A stretch of 64,000 nt of DNA from Mucilaginibacter boryungensis (GCF_015221995.1 NZ_JADFFM010000001.1:2728001-2792000), one strand, 5' to 3'. Counted from the stretch's first letter, positions 44,518 through 54,728 are shown. Program-made: numbers and translations. Notes: a model not told the origin generated them from the sequence alone.

Positions 44518-47500
44518 ATGAAGTTTTACGCTCGATTTTCCCTTCTTGTACTCCTCTTTTTCAGCTTTATTGCCGTACCTGCTTTTGCGCAAACAATTGC
44601 GGTAACCAACAACTTTGATGCAACAATACCCTATTCGCGTGGCTCAAGCATAGCGGTACCCGTATATATAGACAATACCGCGGGTAACTGTGTAACCACT
44701 ACCAATACTTACCAACTTTATTTATCTGACGCGTTGGGGAATTTTGCGCCGGCCGCTACGCCTATAGCTACTGTTTCCAATAGTTTCTATATTACCTATA
44801 TTAATGCCGCTATACCGGCAGCAACTCCGGCGGGCACCGGCTATAAGGTAAAGGTGGTAGCTACTTCCAATCCATCGGCTACAATTATACCTTCAGCGTC
44901 TTTCACTATTACTACAGGTGCGGCCATCAACCCTGGAATCGATGGTCAAGCCGCGGGTGGTGGTGCCTTTGGTGTATGTAATACCACTGGTAATTTTACT
45001 TTTAATTATTTACACACCACAGGGCCTAATAGCGGTACTGTTGCATTTTTTAACGAATTATCCCAAACTACTGAAGCCACAAATAATTCGCTTAGCGGGA
45101 CATTTAATGTCAGCCAATCCAATTATACCATTTTTGTAAAAGCTACCGATGGTACGAATTACGGCTCGAAAGCGTATACCTTAATTAATAATACTGCCAG
45201 CAATAGTATTACATCTACGGGTAGCAACTCTGCATGCTTACCCAACGGCGGAGGAGGGGGCGCAACGTTAACTTACAAAATCACACTTTCTGATTTGGTT
45301 AATAATTTCCCGGGTGATGTTTATTCGGTAACGTGGGGCGATAACAATTCAAATAGCTACACCTACTGCGACCTGGTAAAATCAGGAGGTATTATTAGCC
45401 ATACCTACACTACGGCATCTTGCGGTAATATTACCAACGTAGGCAATAATATTTATGAGATAAATGTGCAGCCTGTAAATCCTTATTGCGGCGCAGTAGG
45501 CACACGGGTTACCAGCTACGCCAAAATTACTTTGCCAGCCTACAATAAATTTACGGGTCCATTGCAAAACGGACAGCTTGTGGCCTGTACCAATACCCCG
45601 GCAACTTTTATTAACCAGTCTTACCCCGGACAAGATCCCACCAATGGTAATTGCAACAACGCCCGGGCAAGATATACCTGGCTGGTTGATGGCGTACCTG
45701 CTAAAATCAACGCCACCTTAGCCGATCAGTTTACCACAACATTTACAACCGCGGGCGTACACCATGTGCGTTTAGAGTTACAAGCCGGAACGTCGGAATG
45801 CGGCGCTGTTTATCTTGAACAGGATATTTGCGTGCAGGACAGCCCTACACCGTCGTTCACGGTTCCGGCAGCAGTATGCGCAACCAGTCCTGTAACACCA
45901 GTGAATACCTTTGTTTTAGATAATAGTTGTTTTGCCAATACTATTAAATGGACGGTAACCGGTGGCACAGTTAGCTATGCGGGTGGAACAAGTTCGGCAA
46001 GTTTAAATCCACAATTTGTATTCAGCACACCTGGCATTTATAAAATAGACCTGGCTATAACCGATGCCTGCGGCGCTGTAAAAACCGCCCCGCAACAGCA
46101 AATCGTTGTAAATACAACCCCTGCGGCTTCGCTGTCACCAAATGCCTTTTACTGCGGCCCTCAAATATTAAATTTTAGTACTGCTGCGGGAAAAACACAA
46201 ACTACATTTAGTGGTACCACTGTAGCACAGCCTACTACATACACGTGGACAGTTACCGGTGGTGCTTATACTTTTACTAACGGTACAACACTTAACAGCC
46301 AGTACCCGCAAATCAGCTTTACGAATTATGGCACTTATACAGTTTCGGTAACGCATCAAAATAATTGCGGCACGGTAACCAAATCGCAACAAATAACTAT
46401 TCAAGATGCTCCATCACCTAATGCGGGTCCGCCTGCTACCATCTGCGTAGCACCCACCTACCAATTAACAGGAACAGTTACAGGAAATACGGCGAGTGTA
46501 ACATCAACAACATGGACTAAAGTTAGCGGAGGTGATGGCTCCTTAACTAATGCCAATACATTGACACCCACTTATAATTTAGGGCCTAACGACATTTTGC
46601 ACGGTGGAGCAATTCAATTCAAATTAACTGTCAATACCAGCCTGGGTGCACCGTGCGATGTTGTTAGTTCGTTAGTCACTATCACCATAACCCCGCCAGA
46701 TGTACGGACATCAGCGGCTACGGGTACTTCGTGCTCAGGAGTCGCGCAAAATTACACCATTACCTCTACCAACTCGCCCACAGCAACATACACGTGGACC
46801 GCAACCCTTAGCTCAGGGTCGGCAACAGGTTTTACAGCCAACGGCTCAGGTAATAAGATTACCGATGCAATAGTTAATACCGATGCCAATACTGATGCTG
46901 TGATTAAATACACCATTACACCCACTACAAATACATGTGTAAGCGCACCATTTGATTACGTTGTTACCGTTCCTCCTACTCCTGTACTAACCGCCATAGC
47001 CGATGCTACAATTTGCAGTGGGTCAGCAACTAATATAGCACTATCAGCTACGCCAGCCGGCACTAAATTCACATGGACGGTTTCGGCTCCAGCCGGTACC
47101 GGTGCTACAGCACAAAACACAGCGGTTGCCGGGCCAATTGTTCAAACATTGGCAAATAATACAACACTCCCCGTAACTGTAACTTACAATATTACACCTA
47201 TTGGAACAGGAGGATGTACTGGTACACCAGTTGCGGCCAAAGTTATCATTCAACCCAACCCAACTGTCGCGGACGCCAATATATCCGACCCTAGCCCTGC
47301 TCCGGTTGATGCGATCTGTAGTCAGGGTGCTACCAGCACTTATACTTTCAAAGGGAATGTCCCTACAGTTGGCACCGGCACCTGGGCACTACTTACAGGG
47401 CAATCCGGCATTGTAATTACAAACCCCCATCAATCAAACTCAACAGTTACAGGATTAATTGTTGGAGAAGTATATAAGTTCAGATGGTTTATTAATTACG

Positions 47501-50500
47501 ATCCGGCTTGTACAACTACCAGCCAGGATATTACTGTAACAGTTGACCCGCCTTCTGTTGGTGGTACAGCATTATTTACCAACGGCACCGATAAATTGAC
47601 TATTTGTAAAGGTAGTGGTGGCACTATCAATTTAACAGGTCAGGTTGGCAATGTTATTCGCTGGGAACAATCAGTAAATGGGGGATCAACCTGGACAACT
47701 ATAGCCGGTGCTAATACCAATACTACCTACGTTTTTAATAATTTATCGCAAAGCACAAGCTACAGGGCTGTGGTATTGAATGGCAATTGCACTACGGCCA
47801 ATTCCTCGCAGGTGGATGTCACTGTAACAGTCCCCCCGGTGCCAGCTGATGCGGGTGTCGACCAAACTTTGTGTAATGCACCTACCACTACTTTACACGG
47901 CAACACACCCCCTGCCGGCACAACAGGTAAATGGACGTTGAAAACTGCCCAAACAGCTGTAACGTTTGATAATGATACCAGTCCAAATGCTGTTGCAAGC
48001 GGATTAGCTGGAGGCCAAACCTACGTATTTACATGGACACTGGATAATGCGTCCGCCTGCGGCCCAAATACCGACGATGTAACAATAACCGATCAGCCCA
48101 CGCTTGTAAATACAATTACCACAAGCAATGCCACGGTATGTCCCGGATCGAATGTTTTGTTAAGTAATGCTTCTGCTTCAGGCGGCGTATCGCCTTATAG
48201 TTACAGTTGGGAACAAAGTGTTGATAACGGCGCAACCTGGACTATTATAATTGGAGAAACCGGACCGGATGCGAACGTTAAAGTGAATCAAACATCATTA
48301 TTCAGGCGGACAGTATACTCGGCGGGGAAATTATGTTCCGTGTTAAGCAACGAAGTTACTGTGACTACCCAACCGCCTGTTACAAACAATACAATAGCAG
48401 GTACCACTCCCAGTGTCTGCGGTAACGTTACTCCTGGTAGTATTACAGGCAGTACTCCTACAGGGGGTGACGGAACCGGGGTTTTCTTTTACCAATGGCA
48501 GCAAAGTATTGATAATGGGGTTACGTTTAAAGACATTAATGGCGCTACCGGGAAAGATTACCAACCACCAATACTTGCTACTGGTAAGGTTATTTTCCGC
48601 AGATTAGTAAGTACAGCCCTGTGCAGCGGCACATTTGGCAACACAAGTAACACTTATGCTATCACTACCAATGCCAATGTAACTGCTAAGTTTACAGCCA
48701 CAAACCAGATAGGCTGCGCGCCGTTTAATATTACCAGCGCAAATATAGCTACCACTGCCGACCCCAACGCTTCAACCTATTCATGGTTTGCTAATGGCAC
48801 ACCAATTGGTACCGGTTTATCATTCCCGGGTTATAATATCCCAACCGAGGGTTCTACAGTTACCATAAAATTGGTAGTAAGCAGTGCGCTTGGTTGTGCC
48901 GATGCCAGCTATTCGTTGGATTTTACCACGCCAAAGGTAAGCTTCACCGTTAGCCCTAACAGCGGTTGCGCGGATGCAGCGACGAACAAACTGACAATAA
49001 AATTCACCAATACTTCCACCCCAACAAACGCTACGTATGTGTGGTCGTTCGGCGATGGTTCGGCTGATTATATTGGTTTTACCCCACCTGATCACGTTTT
49101 TGCGCCCGATCCGTTTGGGAATGATAAAGCTTATAAGATAACGCTTACCGCGCAGGGCTGTACCGCCTCGGCTATCAATACCACCATCACTGTATACCCC
49201 AATAAGCCCCTGGCCGCGCTTGATGTCCCCGCCACGGGATGTTCTCCTTATGCCATCAGGGTAAAAAACTTATCGTTGGGTACCAACAGCAGTTATAAAT
49301 TTACCCTGCGGGATGAGAACGATAACCTGGTGCAAACTATCATTAAAACAGATAAAAGCGACGCGGTATTCAACCCGGTAAATGCCGATGTAGATATTAA
49401 AGTATACCATGTGGCGCTTGAGGCTACTAACCTATGTGGTACGCCAAGTTCAACGGGCGCATTCCCGGTAATTATTGCCCCTACAGGTATCCACCCCGCG
49501 TTAACTATAACACCGTTGAATAGCGCGGGTCAGCCAGCTGGCTGCGCGCCATTTTTGGCAAATTTCCATAACCTTTCAACAGGTGGCACCAGTTATGTAT
49601 ATAACGTTTATGATAGCAATTTCGCGCCGCTAAAAAGCATACCGGCTACTGGCGATATCAATTATAACTTTGATACACCCGGTACCTATTATGTTAGTGT
49701 AGGTGTATTCAGTAACTGCGCGGCGTTTTCCGAATCAGCAAAAATAAAAGTTGTGGTGTATCCTGTACCTGCGCCAGCTTTTACGTCGGATGCCAATAAT
49801 ACCTCATGTTCGTCACAAACCGTTACTTTCACTAACACTACGGCAGGTACGCCGGCATCGCCTGCGGCAGCAATGATATATACCTGGGATTTCGGCGATG
49901 GTACCAAATCAAATGATTTTTCTCCCACCCATACATACGATTATAAAAATTCGCCTTACACGGTTACACTCACCGCGGTAAATAGTAACGGTTGTACAAA
50001 CACGGTTGTTAAAACAGGCTATGTGATTGTGCACCCACCGCCCGAAACAGAGTTTACGGCTACACCGGGATTGGTAGTAAGCATACCGGTTTATACCCTG
50101 CATTTTATTGATAAAACTAAAAACGCCCCCGTAGGCTGGACCTGGAATTTTGGCGATGGTGTAACATCTTCGCAGCAAAACCCATCTCATACCTATGCCG
50201 ATACCGGGAAATACAGCGTAAAACTAGTGACCAGAACGGCTTTTGGTTGCATGGATAGTGTGACACGGCTTGTACAGGTCACCGGCGTGCCGGGACAGTT
50301 ATATGTGCCAAATGCTTTTATGCCTACCAGCTTAACGCCAGAATTGCGGGTATTTATGGTAAAAGGTTCAGGGTTGGAAAGTTATACCCTGCGAATATTT
50401 AACAACTGGGGGCAGATGATATTCGAAACATCAAAACTAAATAGTAAAGGCGAACCTGTAGAGTTTTGGGATGGTAAATTTAAAGGGGTAGATTCGCCCC

Positions 50501-50616
50501 AGGGAGTGTACGCCTGGCAAATATCGGCGCATTTTATAAATGGTACCGATTGGGTAGGCATGTCGTACCATGGTTCGGCGCCCAGGAAAGCTGGTACACT
50601 TACATTAATACGGTAG
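44518..50616 (+). CDS. Giant PKD/Ig-like surface protein with T9SS type B domain
   Basis: 2032 residues from ATG 44518 (a TTG at 44515 is one codon earlier). The signal peptide is followed by long Thr/Ser/Gly-rich beta-sandwich repeats with regularly placed Cys. PKD domains lie at about residue 1505 (WSFGDGSADY), 1790 (WDFGDGTKSND) and 1875 (WNFGDGVTSS). The end (about 1930-2032) is the gliding-motility-associated C-terminal type B sorting domain (YVPNAFMPTSLTPELRVF, LRIFNNWGQMIFETS, WDGKFKGVDSPQGVYAW). It is a cell-surface adhesin candidate, like SprB. The PorP/SprF gene follows 9 bp later. Confidence 0.93.
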   Translation: MKFYARFSLLVLLFFSFIAVPAFAQTIAVTNNFDATIPYSRGSSIAVPVYIDNTAGNCVTTTNTYQLYLSDALGNFAPAATPIATVSNSFYITYINAAIPAATPAGTGYKVKVVATSNPSATIIPSASFTITTGAAINPGIDGQAAGGGAFGVCNTTGNFTFNYLHTTGPNSGTVAFFNELSQTTEATNNSLSGTFNVSQSNYTIFVKATDGTNYGSKAYTLINNTASNSITSTGSNSACLPNGGGGGATLTYKITLSDLVNNFPGDVYSVTWGDNNSNSYTYCDLVKSGGIISHTYTTASCGNITNVGNNIYEINVQPVNPYCGAVGTRVTSYAKITLPAYNKFTGPLQNGQLVACTNTPATFINQSYPGQDPTNGNCNNARARYTWLVDGVPAKINATLADQFTTTFTTAGVHHVRLELQAGTSECGAVYLEQDICVQDSPTPSFTVPAAVCATSPVTPVNTFVLDNSCFANTIKWTVTGGTVSYAGGTSSASLNPQFVFSTPGIYKIDLAITDACGAVKTAPQQQIVVNTTPAASLSPNAFYCGPQILNFSTAAGKTQTTFSGTTVAQPTTYTWTVTGGAYTFTNGTTLNSQYPQISFTNYGTYTVSVTHQNNCGTVTKSQQITIQDAPSPNAGPPATICVAPTYQLTGTVTGNTASVTSTTWTKVSGGDGSLTNANTLTPTYNLGPNDILHGGAIQFKLTVNTSLGAPCDVVSSLVTITITPPDVRTSAATGTSCSGVAQNYTITSTNSPTATYTWTATLSSGSATGFTANGSGNKITDAIVNTDANTDAVIKYTITPTTNTCVSAPFDYVVTVPPTPVLTAIADATICSGSATNIALSATPAGTKFTWTVSAPAGTGATAQNTAVAGPIVQTLANNTTLPVTVTYNITPIGTGGCTGTPVAAKVIIQPNPTVADANISDPSPAPVDAICSQGATSTYTFKGNVPTVGTGTWALLTGQSGIVITNPHQSNSTVTGLIVGEVYKFRWFINYDPACTTTSQDITVTVDPPSVGGTALFTNGTDKLTICKGSGGTINLTGQVGNVIRWEQSVNGGSTWTTIAGANTNTTYVFNNLSQSTSYRAVVLNGNCTTANSSQVDVTVTVPPVPADAGVDQTLCNAPTTTLHGNTPPAGTTGKWTLKTAQTAVTFDNDTSPNAVASGLAGGQTYVFTWTLDNASACGPNTDDVTITDQPTLVNTITTSNATVCPGSNVLLSNASASGGVSPYSYSWEQSVDNGATWTIIIGETGPDANVKVNQTSLFRRTVYSAGKLCSVLSNEVTVTTQPPVTNNTIAGTTPSVCGNVTPGSITGSTPTGGDGTGVFFYQWQQSIDNGVTFKDINGATGKDYQPPILATGKVIFRRLVSTALCSGTFGNTSNTYAITTNANVTAKFTATNQIGCAPFNITSANIATTADPNASTYSWFANGTPIGTGLSFPGYNIPTEGSTVTIKLVVSSALGCADASYSLDFTTPKVSFTVSPNSGCADAATNKLTIKFTNTSTPTNATYVWSFGDGSADYIGFTPPDHVFAPDPFGNDKAYKITLTAQGCTASAINTTITVYPNKPLAALDVPATGCSPYAIRVKNLSLGTNSSYKFTLRDENDNLVQTIIKTDKSDAVFNPVNADVDIKVYHVALEATNLCGTPSSTGAFPVIIAPTGIHPALTITPLNSAGQPAGCAPFLANFHNLSTGGTSYVYNVYDSNFAPLKSIPATGDINYNFDTPGTYYVSVGVFSNCAAFSESAKIKVVVYPVPAPAFTSDANNTSCSSQTVTFTNTTAGTPASPAAAMIYTWDFGDGTKSNDFSPTHTYDYKNSPYTVTLTAVNSNGCTNTVVKTGYVIVHPPPETEFTATPGLVVSIPVYTLHFIDKTKNAPVGWTWNFGDGVTSSQQNPSHTYADTGKYSVKLVTRTAFGCMDSVTRLVQVTGVPGQLYVPNAFMPTSLTPELRVFMVKGSGLESYTLRIFNNWGQMIFETSKLNSKGEPVEFWDGKFKGVDSPQGVYAWQISAHFINGTDWVGMSYHGSAPRKAGTLTLIR

Positions 50617-50625
50617 TTATATTTA

Positions 50626-51657
50626 ATGAAGCGTTTTAGAATTTTAACAGGGATAATAATGATACTAACAAGCTTGCACCTGCAAGCTCAGGATCATATG
50701 TATTCCCAGTTCTTTAATTCGCCGGTTTATCTTAACCCCGCGCTGAATGGTCAGTTTGAAGGCGATTTACGTATGAACCTTATTTACCGTAACCAATGGA
50801 GCAGTCTGCCGGGCGGCCCTACATACGTCAGCGGATCGATAGATTATAATATGCCGAGTTTCGGCGGCGGTGTGGGCCTTATTTTCACTCGCGGCAGCGA
50901 GGGTACGGCCTATCTTAATAAAACCAATATTTCAGGGATCTATTCCTATAGTGTAGGTTCGCAGGATTATGTGCTGTCGTTCGGTTTGCAGGCCGGTGTT
51001 ACCAACCGCAGTTTAGATTACGGGAAACTGGTATTCAGCGATCAGATAGACCCGCGGTTAGGTATTGACCCAAGCCTGGTTAGTACTGCCGAATTACCGG
51101 CATATAACAATAAATTTTATTTCGATTCTGGTTTGGGTATAAACCTGGTAGCGGGTAACTTTATGCTTGGCGGTGCAGCTCAACATATGAATCATCCAAA
51201 CGAATCTTTTACCGGTGACAGGGCTGCCTTGCCTATGCGTATTACCGCGCACGCCAGTTATATTTTCGATCTGAATAAATATGATAATTTGTATGATGAC
51301 GAAAAATCATATATTATCCCGTCAGTAGTCGTTTATAAACAGCAGAATGTTCAATCCATCAGCGCAGGTCTTCAATATAAACGCCGCAGTGTAAATGCCG
51401 GCTTATCCTACCGCAGCAATGGCGGCGATGGGCCAAGCGCCGTGGTATTAACTTTAATTTTCGATCTGTTTATTAACCGCGAAGGGGGTGAAAAACTGCG
51501 TTTTGGGCTTAGTCACGATGTTCCGGCATCAAAATTAACTTACGGCAATACCAGCGGCACAACCGAAGGGAGCATAGGCTACGAAACAACCCTTCCAAAC
51601 CGCGCCGATCCCTACAGAAAGTTTGAGGGCGCCCGCCGTTGTTACGATTTCTATTGA
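50626..51657 (+). CDS. PorP/SprF-family type IX secretion outer-membrane protein
   Basis: 343 residues with a signal peptide and the family start DHMYSQFFNSPVYLNPALNG, followed by an outer-membrane beta-barrel (RNQWSSLPGGPTYVSGSIDY, FGGGVGLIFTRGSEG). In gliding bacteria SprF is needed for export or anchoring of the partner SprB. Here it lies 9 bp after the giant type B substrate, so they are a dedicated pair. It ends NRADPYRKFEGARRCYDF. Confidence 0.92.
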   Translation: MKRFRILTGIIMILTSLHLQAQDHMYSQFFNSPVYLNPALNGQFEGDLRMNLIYRNQWSSLPGGPTYVSGSIDYNMPSFGGGVGLIFTRGSEGTAYLNKTNISGIYSYSVGSQDYVLSFGLQAGVTNRSLDYGKLVFSDQIDPRLGIDPSLVSTAELPAYNNKFYFDSGLGINLVAGNFMLGGAAQHMNHPNESFTGDRAALPMRITAHASYIFDLNKYDNLYDDEKSYIIPSVVVYKQQNVQSISAGLQYKRRSVNAGLSYRSNGGDGPSAVVLTLIFDLFINREGGEKLRFGLSHDVPASKLTYGNTSGTTEGSIGYETTLPNRADPYRKFEGARRCYDFY

Positions 51658-51704
51658 AATATTATTTCTATTTAGCATATTTGTTATCGTAAAAATTGAC
51701 CCTA

Positions 51705-52115
51705 ATGGCCAAAAACTATATTGATAATAAAAAAGGCAAAAAGAAATCGGCCAAAAGAGCGGCATGGGCTATTGTTATCCTTGGCCTCGCATTTATTTAC
51801 ATCGTTATTAAATTTGCATATAATGGCAATATAGGGATTACCGGTGGTGGCTTACCTACCGGCGAACAAGCCTATGAAGTGGCTAAAGGCTTTGTAAAAT
51901 CAACTGTACGTTCAAGTAATATAGATTTTCCCGGCTCTGGTTTCCAAATGGCTAAGCGCAACGATTCTACCTACGTTATACGTTCGGTTGCAGAAATTAC
52001 AAGCGATACCGGCGATAAAAGGCAAACCAATTTCAAAGTATTAATGGAATACAAAGGCGGAAAGCAGGACGAGATCAAAAACTGGTCGTTGCTGAATATT
52101 AGCGAAGAACAATAA
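51705..52115 (+). CDS. Single-pass membrane protein, unknown function
   Basis: 136 residues from ATG 51705. A basic N-terminus (DNKKGKKKSAKRAAW) precedes one membrane helix (AIVILGLAFIYIVIKFA) and a beta-rich soluble domain (YEVAKGFVKSTVRSSNIDFP, YVIRSVAEITSDTG). This pattern resembles cytochrome-oxidase-assembly-Coa1-like or DUF proteins, but I cannot name it. Same strand as the PorP gene and followed by OsmC at 21 bp. Confidence 0.7.
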   Translation: MAKNYIDNKKGKKKSAKRAAWAIVILGLAFIYIVIKFAYNGNIGITGGGLPTGEQAYEVAKGFVKSTVRSSNIDFPGSGFQMAKRNDSTYVIRSVAEITSDTGDKRQTNFKVLMEYKGGKQDEIKNWSLLNISEEQ

Positions 52116-52136
52116 TATTCCATACCTTCCCTCCCT

Positions 52137-52550
52137 ATGTCAGACAATCCCGAAGCCCTGGCCACAGTCCGGGCAATTATCACACATACTCAGTATCAAA
52201 CTATTGTTACCAGCGGTAAACATACCGTTATTGCTGATGAGCCGGAAGATTTAGAAGGTGGCGATACCGGCATGTCGCCTAACGAGCTGCTTTTAGCCAG
52301 TTTAAGCAGCTGTACTGCAATAACTTTGCAAATGTATATTAAGCGCAAAATGTGGGTGGTTGATGATATTACCCTCGATCTTTCATTACACCAAACCGAA
52401 ACAGGCATCCTGATTAAAACCGATATTAAAGTTAAAGGCCAGCTTAACGACGAGCAGATTAAACGCCTTACCTATATTGCCGATGTTTGCCCCGTTCACA
52501 AAATGCTGGTTGGCGAAATTGTGATAGCGACCAATCTTGTTAAGGCATAA
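52137..52550 (+). CDS. OsmC-family protein (second copy)
   Basis: A 137-residue OsmC/YhfA-like protein. Conserved Cys loops are LSSCTAITLQMYIKRK and ADVCPVHKMLVGEI. It is distant from the paralogue at 39066. It may act on organic hydroperoxides or other small electrophiles. A weak hairpin just downstream may end the transcript. Confidence 0.87.
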   Translation: MSDNPEALATVRAIITHTQYQTIVTSGKHTVIADEPEDLEGGDTGMSPNELLLASLSSCTAITLQMYIKRKMWVVDDITLDLSLHQTETGILIKTDIKVKGQLNDEQIKRLTYIADVCPVHKMLVGEIVIATNLVKA

Positions 52551-52556
52551 AAAAAC

Positions 52557-52578
52557 GGACCGGATATAAATCCGGCCC
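52557..52578 (+). terminator. Weak hairpin after the OsmC gene
   Basis: GGACCGGA (52557-52564) and TCCGGCCC (52571-52578) pair with one mismatch around a 6-nt loop, seven bases after the stop codon. No T-run follows, so terminator function is uncertain. The following about 175 bp to the tetR end show no gene. Confidence 0.35.
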
Positions 52579-52754
52579 GCCTCAATCACTCTAAAACAAT
52601 CACCTCTACTTTAGAAGTATTTTAAAACAATTATTCAGTTTTCCACTAATTAATTATTCTGATCAAAATTACTAATTATTCCAGGCTTATACTATGCTTG
52701 CATAGCTTTTGACGAAGCAATGACACATCAATTATCAGTATAGGCCACAGGGGT

Positions 52755-53372
52755 TTATTTAGACAGGCCTTTTACAAAAATCTCTATCAATAACAGGCGC
52801 TTATGATATATTTCTTCCAGATGTTCTTTTAGTGGGAAGCCGGTTTTTTTATGCGACATGGAACGCACTCTTACACCATGTAAAGCGTCAAGTATTAGGT
52901 CAATCATTGCCGCGGCATCATCAATAGGTTTTATCTCACCCTTTTCTACATCCTTCAATAAAGCAACTGTCAGCTGATCAATTTCAGTTTGATGAATATG
53001 CGCTATGATCTCCCATATAGTACCGGGCAGGTTTTGTTCGTTGAGCCTGAAAAAGTCGAAGAAATTATAGTTGCTAACCATAAATTCATGATGGGTATCT
53101 ATCTGGGCCTTAAAGGCGCTCAGCAAATCGGTGGATTGCGCTACCCTTTCAGATAACATATCGATAAAACCCTGAGCCAGTTTTTGCATTACGGCAACGT
53201 ATAGCTGACTTTTATCTGGAAAGTAATAATACAACAGAGCTTTCGACATGGAAAGATCGCCGGCTATTTCATTCATGGTTGTTTTTGAATAACCATAATG
53301 CAAAAAGCGTTGATAGGATGCCTCTAATATCTTTTCCTTTTTTATATCCTGGTGGTCGTTCCCTGAACTCAT
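52755..53372 (-). CDS. TetR/AcrR-family transcriptional regulator
   Basis: 205 residues. The N-terminal HTH covers about residues 10-55 (EKILEASYQRFLHYGYSKTT, MNEIAGDLSMSKALLYYYF). The C-terminal ligand-binding domain is helical and unassigned. Upstream an inverted repeat spans 53373-53422 and overlaps a TAnnTTTG promoter, which fits autoregulation. The divergent or neighbouring DUF4126 and membrane genes are possible targets. Confidence 0.88.
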   Translation of the reverse strand: MSSGNDHQDIKKEKILEASYQRFLHYGYSKTTMNEIAGDLSMSKALLYYYFPDKSQLYVAVMQKLAQGFIDMLSERVAQSTDLLSAFKAQIDTHHEFMVSNYNFFDFFRLNEQNLPGTIWEIIAHIHQTEIDQLTVALLKDVEKGEIKPIDDAAAMIDLILDALHGVRVRSMSHKKTGFPLKEHLEEIYHKRLLLIEIFVKGLSK

Positions 53373-53422
53373 TTGTATAGATTCCTGACTTTTTAAACAA
53401 ATTTATCAAATTTTCTATACAA
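53373..53422. promoter_or_regulatory. Inverted repeat spanning the tetR promoter
   Basis: TTGTATAGA (53373-53381) and TCTATACAA (53414-53422) are perfect 9-bp arms about four helical turns apart (41 bp centre to centre). On the minus strand a TAnnTTTG element (53398-53405) lies between them. Candidate TetR operator pair. Confidence 0.5.
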
Positions 53423-53472
53423 TGGCTGTTTTCAGCTCAGAAGTGACTTTGATGTTACATTTTAACTGTTAT

Positions 53473-54009
53473 TTATACAGTTTCGGCAAGCCCTAAACCA
53501 GTACCTAAAACAATAGCATCTTCAATGCTTCCTATAATGGGGTCTATTAAATTAGCATGCTTTACCATTGTTTTACGCAAATAAAAACTACCAAATGTAG
53601 CAGCTACCGCTGTAACACTTCCTAAAATAGCCCCGGCATATAAATTCCCCCTGGAAGCCTTATAAATGCTGGCCCCCGCAATTGCGCCACTAATACTTCT
53701 GGATATGATTGCGGGTAAGGCAATACGGTCGGGCGCGGACGGCATTTTATCGCCTACAAATTCCCCTAATGCCATCACACTTAAAATATTAGCCGTTTTT
53801 GCCGATTGCATAAAATTCAATGACGATCTTTCCAATCGTTTAGAATGGTGATGGCTCAGCATTTTGCTGGTAATAGCCGGGGCGGACATAGAGCGCATAC
53901 CTGCCAATATACCTAATGTAATAACCTGCCAATGCGGTTTAGTGATAACAATTTTCAAAGCGATGTATCTATTAAATCCCTGCTCAAATCTCATAATAAT
54001 AACCAGCAT
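53473..54009 (-). CDS. DUF4126-family membrane protein
   Basis: Up to 178 residues. The conserved core begins KPHWQVITLGILAGMRSMSA and contains several hydrophobic, Gly/Ala-rich helices (YAGAILGSVTAVAATFGSFY). The start is uncertain: ATG at 54009 or 53994, or TTG at 53958, which would begin directly before the conserved part. Function unknown. Divergent from the 54116 gene with about 100 bp between. Confidence 0.72.
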   Translation of the reverse strand: MLVIIMRFEQGFNRYIALKIVITKPHWQVITLGILAGMRSMSAPAITSKMLSHHHSKRLERSSLNFMQSAKTANILSVMALGEFVGDKMPSAPDRIALPAIISRSISGAIAGASIYKASRGNLYAGAILGSVTAVAATFGSFYLRKTMVKHANLIDPIIGSIEDAIVLGTGLGLAETV

Positions 54010-54115
54010 CTGCAGGCTGTTGTTTTAGCCGGCTTATTTAATCTTAACGTTATCACTGATCAATTAAAACAAAAAGGCAGCTACGGGAATTGTTTATACA
54101 GCAACATCACGGTAT

Positions 54116-54646
54116 ATGAAAACACAGGAAAATGCCCTTGGTCAGTTGGGCAACGCCATAGGGAAAGGGTTATTAGCTGGTATTGCCGGCACAGCCGCTA
54201 TTACGCTTTCTCAAATGATAGAGATGAAAATCACCAAGCGAAAACCCAGTGAAGCGCCGGTAAAAGTAGCCAAAGAGGTTACAGCTATAAAACCGTCAAA
54301 CGCCGCGGCCAAAGAAAAGGTATCGCAGGAAATACATTGGGCTTATGGCACCGCCTGGGGTATAGCCCGTGGCATTGTAGGTTTAACGGGATTAAGAGGC
54401 CTCCCCGCAGCAGCCGTACATTTTGCTGCAGTATGGGGAACATCAATGATTATGCTGCCGAAATTTAAAGCTGCGCCACCGGTTACCGAAGAAGATGTCC
54501 AAACTATTGCCATTGATGGCGTGCATCATGCCGTATATGCTTTAGCCGCGGGTTTTGTTTATGACGCTTTAGACAATAGTTACCATGAAACCAAGCTGCA
54601 CAAAGTAGTGAAGCAATTGAAACTGAAAGGCATACTAAAAAAGTAA
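54116..54646 (+). CDS. Membrane-associated protein of unknown function
   Basis: 176 residues. A first hydrophobic Gly/Ala-rich helix (GKGLLAGIAGTAAITLSQMI) leads to a basic linker and two further hydrophobic stretches (GLPAAAVHFAAVWGTSMIML, VHHAVYALAAGFVYDAL). The arrangement is reminiscent of YagU/DUF1440-type proteins, but the match is weak. Divergent from DUF4126 and near a TetR regulator, so the three may form one envelope module. Confidence 0.65.
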   Translation: MKTQENALGQLGNAIGKGLLAGIAGTAAITLSQMIEMKITKRKPSEAPVKVAKEVTAIKPSNAAAKEKVSQEIHWAYGTAWGIARGIVGLTGLRGLPAAAVHFAAVWGTSMIMLPKFKAAPPVTEEDVQTIAIDGVHHAVYALAAGFVYDALDNSYHETKLHKVVKQLKLKGILKK

Positions 54647-54700
54647 TTTACGGTTAAGCTATTTCACAATTATATGATATCATATTAATGCCTTTAGGTT

Positions 54701-54708
54701 TATATTTG
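54701..54708 (+). promoter_or_regulatory. -7 element for the sulfurtransferase gene
   Basis: TATATTTG, 21 bp before the ATG at 54729, matches TAnnTTTG. No clear -33 element. Confidence 0.45.
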
Positions 54709-54728
54709 AACATATAAACAGCTATCCT

